Shown: positions 10,433-18,451 of the stretch, piece by piece
Layout of the letters: every line of letters starts with the position of its first letter
How positions within the stretch are numbered: position 1 is the first letter of the stretch
NCBI RefSeq assembly: GCF_001613325.1
Contig: NZ_BDCD01000007.1
Location: 62,001-126,000, forward strand
DNA from: Nocardia yamanashiensis NBRC 100130
GTDB lineage: Bacteria > Actinomycetota > Actinomycetes > Mycobacteriales > Mycobacteriaceae
Length of the DNA: 64,000 nt
Reading direction: 5' to 3'
Translations under genes and position numbers: made by a program
The notes under the pieces: generated by a model
The model's input: the letters and a program-made list of their open reading frames with translations, nothing else
The model's database searches: none
Told to the model about the DNA's origin: nothing

Positions 10433-12762
10433 GTACGGTGCTGGCGGCGTTCCGCGAGGCGTACACGAGTGCGCTGCGTTTGCACCTGCGGGCGCCGAAT
10501 CAGAACACCCTGGCCGAGGGGTATGAACTCGGGCGGCGGGCGCTGGTCGAGGGGGTGAGCATTCTCGACCTGACCGAGCATCACTTCCGGATTCTGGAGC
10601 AGGAGGGGCTGCTGCCCGGACCGGACACGACCGACCGGTCGGAAGCCGCACTGGAGTTCCTGCTGCAGACCATGGCCGCACTCGACGTCGCCACCCGCGG
10701 CTTCCTCGACGGCACCCGGCGCTACGAGCAGGAGCGTTCGCGCGCAGACGATCTCGCCGGGCGCGATGCCTTCCGCACGGCGCTGGTCGAGTCGTTGCAG
10801 GACGGGTTCTTCGTGGTGGACGCGCAGGGCACGCTGATCGAGGTGAACTCGGCGTTCGGCGCGCTCACCGGGTACGGGCCCGACGACGTGCCGTACCCGC
10901 TCCCCCATCCCTGGACCATTCCCGAATCGCCGCGCTATCCCGATCTCGGCACCGATGCCGCGCGGTTCGTCATGCCCATCCGCCATCGCGACGGCCGGCA
11001 GCTGTGGCTGGCGGTCAGCACCAGTTCGCTGGTGAAACCCGAGAACGGCGAACGGATCTTCGTCGGCACGCTGCGGGACGTCACCGCCGAGCACGACGCC
11101 CAGGCGCGCGACCAAGCGGTCTCCCGCCTCGCCACCGCGGTGGGCGCGGCCACCAGCGTGGTCGAGGTGCTCACGGTCGGGCTGGAGGAATTGCGCCGCG
11201 CGGTCGGGGCGGAATCGGCCGTGGTGTCGGTGTGGCCCAACCGGCACACCGGGCCGGAACTGTATGTGTCCGAGGATGTTCCGCCGGTCGCCGAGTACGG
11301 GCCGCGCAATGCGGCATGGGCGGGCGGCACCCGGGAGGGCGAACCCGGGCACGCCAACGGCACCCGGCCGAGTGTGGACCCACCCGACGGCCGGGAATCG
11401 CGGCAGGTCCTCGACGCGCGAGCGCGCGCCCTGCTGGACCGCGCCCGATTGCGCCCGGGCCGCACCCTGTTCGCGATTCCGGAGGGCTCGTCCAGCTCGG
11501 AGGGCATCGTCGCGCCCCTGGGCGAAATGGCGGATTCGGCGCTGTGGCTGCGGTTCCCGGCGCCGAGGGTGATCACGCCCGGCGATTGGGCGCTGTTCTC
11601 GTTGCTGATCGGGCACCTGAGCCTGGCCGTGCAGCGCGCCCGGAACTTCGATCAGGCCCGCTCCACCTCGCTCACCCTGCAACGCGCCATGCTCGGCCCC
11701 ATCGAACTGCCGCCGCGCTTCTCGGTGCATTACGAACCGGCCTTGCCACCCTTGGAGATCGGCGGCGACTGGTACGACGTGGTGCGGCTCGAGGACGGCA
11801 CCATCGGCGTCGTGGTCGGCGATTGCGTCGGCCGTGGCCTGTCGGCCGCCGTCGTCATGGGTCAATTGCGTACCGCCGCACGGGCGCTGCTGCTGCGCGG
11901 CGCGGGCCCGGCCCAGTTGCTCGCCGAACTCGACAAGGTGGCGGGCCGTATCCCGGGCGCCATGTGCACCACGGTGTGCGCGGCCATCCTGGACCCGGTG
12001 CGCGGACTGGTGCGCTATTCCAGCGCCGGTCACATGCCGCCCGTGCTGGCCGAACCCGGTACGCGCGGAAGGCTTCTGGAGGGCGGGCGCGCCGTCCCGC
12101 TCGCCACTTTCGATCCGGCGCGGCGGCCGGAGGCGACCACCGCCATGGCCCCCGGCTCCACGCTGGTGCTGTTCACCGACGGCCTGGTCGAGCAGCGCGG
12201 GATCGATATCGACGACCGCTTCACCGAGCTGGCGCACGAATTGACCGATGCCGCCGGGCTGTTGCCGCGCGAAGTCGCCGATGCCGTGCTCTCGCGCCTG
12301 CGCCCCACCGGCGGCTACGACGACGACGTGGCCATGGTGGTGTACCGGCAGCCGCCCGCACCGCTGCATCTGGATCTGCCCGCCGCCGCACACGAATTGT
12401 CCGGTATCCGTAGGGCGCTCAAGTCCTGGCTGGCCGCGGCGGCCATTCCCGCCGATGTCGCCACCGATCTGATCGCGGCCGCCAACGAAGCGGTCAGCAA
12501 CAGCATCGAACACGCCTACCGGGACGGCGAACCCGGCCGGGTGGAGCTGATCGCCGAATCGGGTATCGACACCGTCACCCTGGTGGTCACCGACACCGGC
12601 AATTGGCGTCCGCTACCCGCCGATCCGGGACACCGGGGGCGCGGGATCGCCATGATGCGCGCGCTCACCGACCAATTGGATATCGATCACACCGGACCGG
12701 GCACGCGGGTCCGCATGCTCTTGAAACTCCCGGCGGTCGCTTTCTCCGCCGGGCGCGTCTGA
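10429..12762 (+). CDS. RsbU-type multidomain phosphatase (RsbU_N, PAS, GAF-like, PP2C, HATPase)
   Basis: 777 residues. Residues 1-90 resemble the RsbU N-terminal RsbT-binding four-helix domain (VLAAFREAYTSALRLHLRAP...ILDLTEHHFRILEQ). A PAS domain (~115-225; GFFVVDAQGTLIEVNSAFGA) and a divergent GAF-like region (~235-405) follow. The SpoIIE/PP2C domain (~430-640) has GGDWYD, VVGDCVGRGL and FTDGLVEQ. A C-terminal GHKL domain (~650-770) has AANEAVSNSIEHAY, DTGNW and GRGIAMM. RsbT probably activates the phosphatase, while the PAS domain may sense a second input. The fused ATPase could act as an RsbW-like anti-sigma kinase. There is no separate rsbW or sigma gene in the window. Confidence 0.82.
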   Translation: MSTVLAAFREAYTSALRLHLRAPNQNTLAEGYELGRRALVEGVSILDLTEHHFRILEQEGLLPGPDTTDRSEAALEFLLQTMAALDVATRGFLDGTRRYEQERSRADDLAGRDAFRTALVESLQDGFFVVDAQGTLIEVNSAFGALTGYGPDDVPYPLPHPWTIPESPRYPDLGTDAARFVMPIRHRDGRQLWLAVSTSSLVKPENGERIFVGTLRDVTAEHDAQARDQAVSRLATAVGAATSVVEVLTVGLEELRRAVGAESAVVSVWPNRHTGPELYVSEDVPPVAEYGPRNAAWAGGTREGEPGHANGTRPSVDPPDGRESRQVLDARARALLDRARLRPGRTLFAIPEGSSSSEGIVAPLGEMADSALWLRFPAPRVITPGDWALFSLLIGHLSLAVQRARNFDQARSTSLTLQRAMLGPIELPPRFSVHYEPALPPLEIGGDWYDVVRLEDGTIGVVVGDCVGRGLSAAVVMGQLRTAARALLLRGAGPAQLLAELDKVAGRIPGAMCTTVCAAILDPVRGLVRYSSAGHMPPVLAEPGTRGRLLEGGRAVPLATFDPARRPEATTAMAPGSTLVLFTDGLVEQRGIDIDDRFTELAHELTDAAGLLPREVADAVLSRLRPTGGYDDDVAMVVYRQPPAPLHLDLPAAAHELSGIRRALKSWLAAAAIPADVATDLIAAANEAVSNSIEHAYRDGEPGRVELIAESGIDTVTLVVTDTGNWRPLPADPGHRGRGIAMMRALTDQLDIDHTGPGTRVRMLLKLPAVAFSAGRV

Positions 12763-12794
12763 CGACACGAAGGCACAAAGGAGACATCGCCGAC

Positions 12795-12821
12795 GTGTCC
12801 GTTACGGAAACTACGCGGTAA
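12795..12821 (+). other. possible 8-codon leader ORF
   Basis: GTG followed by seven sense codons and TAA (MSVTETTR), with AAGGAG eleven bases upstream, lying between the phosphatase gene and the RsbV-like gene. It is far too short for compositional support. The good Shine-Dalgarno is the only reason to list it. Confidence 0.2.
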
Positions 12822-12845
12822 CCGGGCTTTTCGCGCAACCGCCCA

Positions 12846-12870
12846 GTTTCTCGTCGACCGTAAAGTGGTA
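12846..12870 (+). promoter_or_regulatory. candidate sigF/sigB-type promoter for the RsbV-like gene
   Basis: GTTT (12846-12849), 15-nt spacer, GTGGTA (12865-12870), a degenerate version of the element at 7892. It lies 27 nt before the first possible ATG. Element order and spacing match the stress-sigma consensus, but the -10 part is weaker. Confidence 0.4.
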
Positions 12871-12896
12871 GAGGATGCAGCACGAACGGACGGATC

Positions 12897-13304
12897 ATGG
12901 CAGATTGTTCTAACGTGACGAACGCAACCGGAGACGGATACCCCATGGGCGACACAATGACCACTGCGGTCTCCGACGCCGGCGACGAAGGCGTCCAGGT
13001 GCTCACCGTGACCGGTGAGGTCGATCTGGCCACCGCGCCGGCGCTCGAGAACGCGATCGATTCGATTCTGGGCGGCAAGCCGCGCGGCCTCGTCATCGAC
13101 CTGTCCGATGTCGGCTTCCTCGCCTCGGCGGGGATGGCGGTGCTGGTAGCGGCGCATCAGCGAGCCGGGTCCACCCGGATCGCGGTGGTCGCCGACGGCC
13201 CGGCCACCAGCCGGCAACTCAAGATGACCAGCCTCGATCAGGTGTTCGCGCTGCACACCACCCTGGGTGACGCGCTGACCTCCCTGCGCGGGCAGCAGAA
13301 CTGA
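12897..13304 (+). CDS. RsbV-like anti-sigma factor antagonist (STAS)
   Basis: 135 residues from ATG 12897. ATG 12945 (GGAG eleven bases upstream) is an alternative that removes 16 poorly conserved residues. It is a single STAS domain: VQVLTVTGEVDLATAPALENAIDSIL, then DLSDVGFLASAGMAVLVAAHQ. The phosphorylatable Ser (Ser77) is kept, but the usual preceding Asp is Ala (FLASAG instead of LDSAG), a form common in actinobacteria. When dephosphorylated by the RsbU-type phosphatase it should bind an anti-sigma kinase and free the sigma factor. It seems transcribed separately from the upstream operon. Confidence 0.82.
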   Translation: MADCSNVTNATGDGYPMGDTMTTAVSDAGDEGVQVLTVTGEVDLATAPALENAIDSILGGKPRGLVIDLSDVGFLASAGMAVLVAAHQRAGSTRIAVVADGPATSRQLKMTSLDQVFALHTTLGDALTSLRGQQN

Positions 13305-13342
13305 GGTGAGCCCGGGCGTGCGCACCCGGGCAGCCGAAACGA

Positions 13343-13384
13343 AACGGTCCCGGCCCCAACGTAATTCCTGGGGCCGGGACCGTT
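13343..13384. terminator. bidirectional terminator
   Basis: Perfect 16-bp stem (13343-13358 with 13369-13384; core GGTCCCGGCCCCA) and 10-nt loop, between the convergent RsbV-like and LLM oxidoreductase genes. The outermost A-A/T-T pairs give short A and T tracts for each direction. Confidence 0.85.
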
Positions 13385-13427
13385 CACGTATACCGGGTCG
13401 CGCTGGCGGCCGGGACGACGCGGTGGA

Positions 13428-14465
13428 TCAGACCAGGTCGCGCAGCTGCTCGATGAGCTTCACGCGCTCGGCGGGGGTGCCCGCCAGCGGGACCACGTTC
13501 AGCACGGTGACCCCGGCCTCGGCGAAAGCGGCGACGCGTTCCTTCACGAAACCGGCAGAACCGATCAGGCAGGTGTCGCGCACCAGATCGTCCGGCACCG
13601 CCTTGGCGGCCTCGTCCTTCTTACCGGCCAGGTACAGCTCCTGGATGCGATCGGCTTCCGCGCCGTAGCCGTACTTGGTGGCCAGGGCGTGATAGAAGTT
13701 CTTGCCCTTGGCGCCCATGCCGCCGATGTACAGCGCCAGATGCGGTTTCACGAATTCGCGCAGCGGTTCCACATTGTCACCGATGGCCAGCGCCGGACCG
13801 GCGTAGATCTCGAGCTTGCCGCGCGCCGGATCACGCTTGGCCAGACCGGCTTTCACCGATTCGCCCCACACCAGATCGGCCTTCTCCGGCAGGTAGAAGA
13901 TCGGCTGCCAGCCCTCGGCCAGTTCGGCGGCCAGTTCCACGTTCTTCGGGCCGAGCGCGGCCAGCAGCACCGGAATGTCTTCGCGGACAGGGTGATTGAT
14001 GAGCTTGAGCGGCTTGCCGAGCCCGGTGCCCTGGCCCTCGGGCAGCGGCACGGTGTAGTACTTGCCGTTGTATTCCAGGCGCTCGCGCTTCCACACCTTA
14101 CGGCAGATCTCCAGGACCTCGCGGGTGCGGCCGATCGGCGCGTCGTAGGGCACGCCGTGGAAGCCCTCGATCACCTGCGGGCCGGAGGCGCCCAGGCCCA
14201 GGATGAAGCGCCCGTCGGAGACGTAGTCCAGACCGGCCGCGGTCATGGCGGTCAGCGTGGGCGTGCGGGTGTAGAGCTGCATGATGCCCGAGGCCAGCTG
14301 CACCCGCTCGGTCTTGGCCGCCAGGTAGCCGATCGCGCTCGGGGCGTCGAACGAGTACGCCTCCGGCACGAAGACGATATCGAGACCGGCCCGTTCCAGG
14401 TCGGCGACCTCGGCGGCCACCTCTTTGAAGCCGTCGGTGTAGTTGATCGACAATCCGATACGCAT
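13428..14465 (-). CDS. LLM-class F420-dependent oxidoreductase
   Basis: 345 residues from the ATG at 14465; a GTG six codons upstream is possible. Luciferase-like TIM-barrel features include MRIGLSINYTDGFKEVAAEVADLERAGLDIVFVPE, then QLASGIMQLYTRTP, GRFILGLGASGPQVIEGFHGVP and a C-terminal VLNVVPLAGTPAERV. The GLGASGP loop is typical of F420-binding members such as Mer-like and Fgd-like enzymes. The substrate is not predictable. No partner gene adjoins. The gene is divergent from the cyclohydrolase-family gene 182 nt away. Confidence 0.82.
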   Translation of the reverse strand: MRIGLSINYTDGFKEVAAEVADLERAGLDIVFVPEAYSFDAPSAIGYLAAKTERVQLASGIMQLYTRTPTLTAMTAAGLDYVSDGRFILGLGASGPQVIEGFHGVPYDAPIGRTREVLEICRKVWKRERLEYNGKYYTVPLPEGQGTGLGKPLKLINHPVREDIPVLLAALGPKNVELAAELAEGWQPIFYLPEKADLVWGESVKAGLAKRDPARGKLEIYAGPALAIGDNVEPLREFVKPHLALYIGGMGAKGKNFYHALATKYGYGAEADRIQELYLAGKKDEAAKAVPDDLVRDTCLIGSAGFVKERVAAFAEAGVTVLNVVPLAGTPAERVKLIEQLRDLV

Positions 14466-14646
14466 GACCGGGACATTACTCACCTATTGGCAACCGGACA
14501 GCGCCCGGGTCGCACGATTCGCGAGGTTACCGGGTGCGGGCGGCGGGCGGCCGGCGCGGGGCAGCGCGGGCGGCGGGTCGGCGAACCGGTAGCGTGGTCG
14601 GCGAAATCGCTCGAATCGCACGCTATCCCAAGGGAGGCCACCCCTC

Positions 14647-15297
14647 ATGACTCAGGACACCGCGCAGGAAATCACCACGTTCGGTGACGCGACACTGCAG
14701 GGGTACCTGGATGAGCTGGCCGCGAAGGTGCCCGCGCCCGGCGGCGGCGCGGTGGCCGCCCTGCACGCGGCCCAGGGCGCGGCCCTGGTCGCCATGGTCG
14801 CGCGCTACACCACCCGCGCCAAGGACGCCGACAATCGCGAGGTCGTCGACCGCATCATCGCCGCGGCCGATACCGCCCGCGAGCGCGCCCTGGCCCTGGC
14901 CGACGCCGACGCCACCGCCTTCACCGCCGTCGGCAACGCCTACAAGCTCCCCAAGGACACCGAGGAGCAGCAGGCCGCCCGCACCGAGGCCATCACCGCC
15001 GCCCTGCTCGGCGCGGCCCGCGTCCCCGCCGCCGTGGTCGCCGAGGCCGACGAAATCGTCTCCCTCGCAACCGAACTCCTCCCCATCGGCAACCCGAACG
15101 TGGTCACCGACATCGGCGCCGCCGCCGACTGCGCCCGCGCCGCCGCCGCCAGCTCCCAGCTGAACATCGCCATCAACGTCGCCTCCCTCGGCACCGGCTC
15201 CGAACCCGAGTTCGCCCCCGTCCTCACCCAGATCGACGAGGTCATCGCCCGCGCCGACGCCCTCCACGCCGACGTGGTAGCCGCCATCACCCGCTGA
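14647..15297 (+). CDS. cyclodeaminase/cyclohydrolase-family protein (FCD domain, FchA-like)
   Basis: 216 residues with GGGAGG ten bases before the ATG. It consists of one formiminotransferase-cyclodeaminase domain: TTFGDATLQGYLDELAAKVPAPGGGAVAALHAAQGAALVAMVARYT with the folate-binding PAPGGG loop, ending SSQLNIAINVASLG. Free-standing members include methenyl-THF cyclohydrolase FchA of clostridia and formimino-THF cyclodeaminase. No formiminotransferase lies nearby, so a cyclohydrolase role is the better guess. That guess gains weight from the folD gene ~1 kb away, which lacks its cyclohydrolase lysine. The codons are strongly C-ending. Confidence 0.8.
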   Translation: MTQDTAQEITTFGDATLQGYLDELAAKVPAPGGGAVAALHAAQGAALVAMVARYTTRAKDADNREVVDRIIAAADTARERALALADADATAFTAVGNAYKLPKDTEEQQAARTEAITAALLGAARVPAAVVAEADEIVSLATELLPIGNPNVVTDIGAAADCARAAAASSQLNIAINVASLGTGSEPEFAPVLTQIDEVIARADALHADVVAAITR

Positions 15298-15318
15298 GCG
15301 GTATTCCGTTCGGACCTG

Positions 15319-15347
15319 CACGCCCGGTTCCCCTGGAGCCGGGCGTG
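15319..15347 (+). terminator. hairpin after the FCD gene
   Basis: CACGCCCGG pairs with CCGGGCGTG (9 bp, 11-nt loop) 22 nt after the stop. A TATTTCCCCCTT tract follows. It is a probable weak terminator. Confidence 0.5.
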
Positions 15348-15512
15348 TCGTATTTCCCCCTTCCGACCGGGAGGTTCTTTACCCGACACGCGGCGAACGG
15401 CATAAGCCCCACGCCGTTGGGTAGGTCACGAAGCGAGAACATTTCCGGTTGGTACGGATCATCCGGTCATAGGCTGAGGATCCAGAACCACACCCTGGCG
15501 GAGGGATGGACC

Positions 15513-16262
15513 ATGCGGAACGCGATTCGCATTCTGATCGTGGGGACCGTGCTCGCGGCGGTGACCGCGTTCGGATCGGGAGCCGCGGGTGCGGTTCTAG
15601 TGACATCGGATCTCCCGGCGGTGCAGGCGATTTCGCCGGGGCCGGGGCAGACGGTCGGAATCGCCGCACCGGTGAGCGTGCGATTCTCCGAGCCGGTGAC
15701 GGACAGGGCTCGTGCCGAGCGCTCCGTCACCGTGAGCTCCGAAACCAGTCTGGCCGGGCACTTCTCCTGGGTAGACGACCGGAATCTGAGGTGGAGTCCG
15801 GCCGGCTTCCTGCCCGCCTCCTCACCCATCACGGTGTCGGCGGGTCGCCTGCACACTCAATTCCAAACCAATGGCGGGGTTTCCGCCGACGGTGACATGT
15901 CCAACCACACGTTCACCGTGTACATCGGCGGTGCTCCCGTGCGCACCATGCCCGCGTCCTACGGCAAGTCCGGCTGGGAGTCGCCGAGCGGGACTTTCCC
16001 GGTGCTGGAACGCTTCCGGTCGGTGACCTTCGATTCGCGCACCATCGGCATCCCGCTGAGTTCGCCCGAGGGATATCTGATTCAGGGCGAGTTCGCCGAA
16101 CGGCTCACGTGGGGCGGCGTTTTCGTGCACTCCGCGCCGTGGTCGGTTGACTCCCAGGGCAATTCGAACGTCAGCCACGGCTGCGTGAATCTCGCACCCG
16201 CCGACGCGGAATGGTTCTACGACAATGTGGGGATCGGCGATCCGGTGACACTGCACTGGTGA
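15513..16262 (+). CDS. secreted L,D-transpeptidase (YkuD)
   Basis: 249 residues from the ATG at 15513, with GGAGGGAT just upstream. A signal peptide (MRNAIRILIVGTVLAAVTAFGSGAAGA) precedes a Big_5-like Ig domain (~40-130; SPGPGQTVGIAAPVSVRFSEP). The YkuD catalytic domain follows with VHSAPW (about 206) and the nucleophile motif SHGCVNL (220-226). It forms 3-3 crosslinks in peptidoglycan outside the membrane. With one Ig-like domain it is shorter than the ~400-residue mycobacterial LdtMt2 and resembles the small LdtMt1 type. It has no lipobox. Confidence 0.9.
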   Translation: MRNAIRILIVGTVLAAVTAFGSGAAGAVLVTSDLPAVQAISPGPGQTVGIAAPVSVRFSEPVTDRARAERSVTVSSETSLAGHFSWVDDRNLRWSPAGFLPASSPITVSAGRLHTQFQTNGGVSADGDMSNHTFTVYIGGAPVRTMPASYGKSGWESPSGTFPVLERFRSVTFDSRTIGIPLSSPEGYLIQGEFAERLTWGGVFVHSAPWSVDSQGNSNVSHGCVNLAPADAEWFYDNVGIGDPVTLHW

Positions 16263-16266
16263 GTAG

Positions 16267-16297
16267 AAGGTCCCGGGAGCCGAGCTCTCGGGACCTT
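16267..16297. terminator. bidirectional terminator between L,D-transpeptidase and folD
   Basis: AAGGTCCCGGGAG pairs with CTCTCGGGACCTT (13 bp with one G-T wobble, loop CCGAG), four bases after the stop, ending in a T run on the plus strand. It serves two convergent genes. Confidence 0.8.
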
Positions 16298-16320
16298 TCC
16301 GTGCAGCGGGTGGCGGCGGA

Positions 16321-17169
16321 TCAGCGCTGGGTCTCGGCGGCCTGCACCACGTGACGCATCAGCAGCGCGGTGGTGACGGGGCCGACGCCACCGGGCACCG
16401 GGCTCAGCGCGGACGCCTTACCGGTCACGGACGCGGCATTCACATCACCGGTGATATTGCCGTTCTCGTCCTCGTTGGTGCCCACGTCGATGACCACCGC
16501 GCCTTCGCGCACATGCTCACCGGTGATCAGCCCGGCCCGCCCGACCGCGGCCACCACCACATCGGCGGCCGAGGTCACCGACGGCAGGTCGGTGGTGCGC
16601 GAATGGCACACCGTCACGGTCGCGTTCTCGGCCAGCAGCAGCTGGGCCAGTGGCTTGCCGACGATATTGGAGCGCCCCACCACCGCCACGTGCCGCCCTT
16701 CGAGCGGCACCTGATGGAACTTGGCCAGTTCCACCACGGCCTCGGCGGTCGCGGGCGGGAAGCCCGGCAGCCCGGAGGACAGCAGGCCCAGCGACAGCGG
16801 GCTCACCCCGTCCACATCCTTGGCGGCCGCGATGGCCGGGCTGACATCGTCCAGGCCGATGCCCTTGGGCAGCGGGGTCTGCAGCATGATGGCGTCCACC
16901 GACGCGTCGGCCGACAGGTCGGTCAGCTTGGCGCGGATCTCCTCGACTGTGGCGTCCACGCCGAGATCCACGTTCTCGCAAGCGATTCCATTGCGTTCGG
17001 CGGCGCGATTAAGCGACTTCACGTACCAGGCGCTGGCCGGATCGTCATTGGCGATCACCAGCGCCAGCCGCGGGGCGGACCCGGCCTCGGTGAGCGCGGC
17101 GGCGCGCGCCTTGGTGTCGGCGTTGATGGCGGCGGCGAGATCCTTGCCGATGAGCGAAGTCGTATCCAC
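16321..17169 (-). CDS. folD: FolD-family methylene-THF dehydrogenase lacking the cyclohydrolase lysine
   Basis: 282 residues from a GTG at 17169; the Shine-Dalgarno is weak. FolD motifs are clear: LQTPLPKGI, AAKDVDGVSP, VVGRSNIVGKPLAQLLL (NADP-binding), AAVGRAGLITG and SPVPGGVGPVTTALLMRH. The active-site YxxxK motif (Tyr50/Lys54 in E. coli, YVASK) reads YVKSL here, so Tyr49 is kept and the lysine is Leu53. That lysine is required for methenyl-THF cyclohydrolase activity in the family. The protein is therefore probably a dehydrogenase only. The nearby FCD-domain gene could supply the missing step. It may be a second FolD beside a normal one elsewhere in the genome. Confidence 0.85.
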   Translation of the reverse strand: MDTTSLIGKDLAAAINADTKARAAALTEAGSAPRLALVIANDDPASAWYVKSLNRAAERNGIACENVDLGVDATVEEIRAKLTDLSADASVDAIMLQTPLPKGIGLDDVSPAIAAAKDVDGVSPLSLGLLSSGLPGFPPATAEAVVELAKFHQVPLEGRHVAVVGRSNIVGKPLAQLLLAENATVTVCHSRTTDLPSVTSAADVVVAAVGRAGLITGEHVREGAVVIDVGTNEDENGNITGDVNAASVTGKASALSPVPGGVGPVTTALLMRHVVQAAETQR

Positions 17170-17416
17170 GGGGTCACAGCCTATCGGGCCGTCTGCAGCG
17201 GCCCGCATTCGACGCGGGGCGGCACGCCTGCGACACGCCTCCGCGCGCGTTCCCGGCCCAGATCGCGCCCAAACCTTCGAAAATCACTTCGGCAAATACC
17301 CGACAACCGCGCTGGGCAGTCGTATCGTGTCCCCATTCGGTACCGAGCCAATTGCCAGCAAAGCGAGCAGATAGCCAGCAACAAGCGTGCGTGACCCCTC
17401 CGAAAGGTCGACAGCA

Positions 17417-18277
17417 GTGCAGATCGCCAGGCGTTTACCCACTTTCCTCGTGGCCACCGCGGCCGCCCTGACCCTGTTCGCGCCGGGCACCGCCCACGCC
17501 GATCCGGGTCCGCTCTACAACTCGGCACAGGAGAACTTCACCGATGGCGACGAGGCCGCGGGGCTCGCGGACCTGCGTCAGCTGCTCGCCGAATCGCCCG
17601 ACGACACGCACGCGCTGTCGTTGCAGGCGATCTGGTCGGATTTCACCGGCGACTTCGTCACCCGCGAGGTCGCGCTCAACCGGTTGCAGGGCCTGGATCC
17701 GAAGCTGGCCGATGGCACCCGCACCGTGTTCCGCGCCGTGGGCGCCGGCGTCGGCACCCTGCCCAATCCGATTCCGGCCATTGCCGGTCCGCAGACCGGT
17801 ATCGCCGTGTGCGGATACGGGCTGCTGCCCGACGGGTCCATGCGGCCCGAACTGGTGAACCGCCTGCAGGCGGCCTGGTTGCAGGCCATCGCCTCGCCCA
17901 TGTCCCCCATCCTGGTGTCCGGCGGCAATCCGCAGAACGGGATCACCGAGGCCGCGGCCATGCAGGGCTGGCTGATCGGGCACGGCATCCCGGCGAGCCG
18001 CATCGTGGCCGATCACCGCGCCGGGTCCACGGTCCAGAACGCCCTGTTCGGCACCGCGCTGCTGCGCGAGGCGGGCGCGACCAGCGCGATCGTGGTGACC
18101 TCCCCCAATCACATCCGCCGCGCGGTCGCGGACTTCATCGTCGCGGGCATGCCGGTCGTCGGCGCGACCACCTCGCTCGAACAGCTCGTCTCCCAGCTGC
18201 CGCCGCCCGCGCGCCAGCACCAGCGCGGCATCTACCTCGATGCCACCCGCACGCTCCGCCTCCCCACCGAACGCTGA
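17417..18277 (+). CDS. secreted DUF218/YdcF-like protein
   Basis: 286 residues from a GTG at 17417 with AAAGG nine bases upstream. A clear Sec signal (MQIARRLPTFLVATAAALTLFAPGTAHA) is followed by a short TPR-like region (NSAQENFTDGDEAAGLADLRQLLAE). The DUF218 domain comes next: IAVCGYGLLPDGSM, SPILVSGGNPQNGITEAAAM, RIVADHRAGSTVQNALF and VVTSPNHIRRA. The family includes YdcF, SanA and ElyC, linked to envelope integrity. The biochemical activity is not established for this branch. The gene is divergent from folD, with both promoters in the ~250-nt gap. Confidence 0.78.
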   Translation: MQIARRLPTFLVATAAALTLFAPGTAHADPGPLYNSAQENFTDGDEAAGLADLRQLLAESPDDTHALSLQAIWSDFTGDFVTREVALNRLQGLDPKLADGTRTVFRAVGAGVGTLPNPIPAIAGPQTGIAVCGYGLLPDGSMRPELVNRLQAAWLQAIASPMSPILVSGGNPQNGITEAAAMQGWLIGHGIPASRIVADHRAGSTVQNALFGTALLREAGATSAIVVTSPNHIRRAVADFIVAGMPVVGATTSLEQLVSQLPPPARQHQRGIYLDATRTLRLPTER

Positions 18278-18288
18278 TCTCCGCAGCG

Positions 18289-18327
18289 AAGTCCGGCCCG
18301 CCACCGCATGTGGCGGGCCGGACTTTT
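18289..18327 (+). terminator. strong intrinsic terminator after the DUF218 gene
   Basis: Perfect 16-bp stem AAGTCCGGCCCGCCAC / GTGGCGGGCCGGACTT with loop CGCAT and a TTTT tail, 11 nt after the stop. Confidence 0.88.
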
Positions 18328-18451
18328 CGTGCGCCCACCCGATGCCGCTGCCCGGCGATGATCCGGATCCCGGCGGGTCCGGACTGTTTCCGCACCGGCG
18401 CGTGCCGCCCCGGTGTGCCGGATATCGACACCGGCCGTGCACAATGACTCG

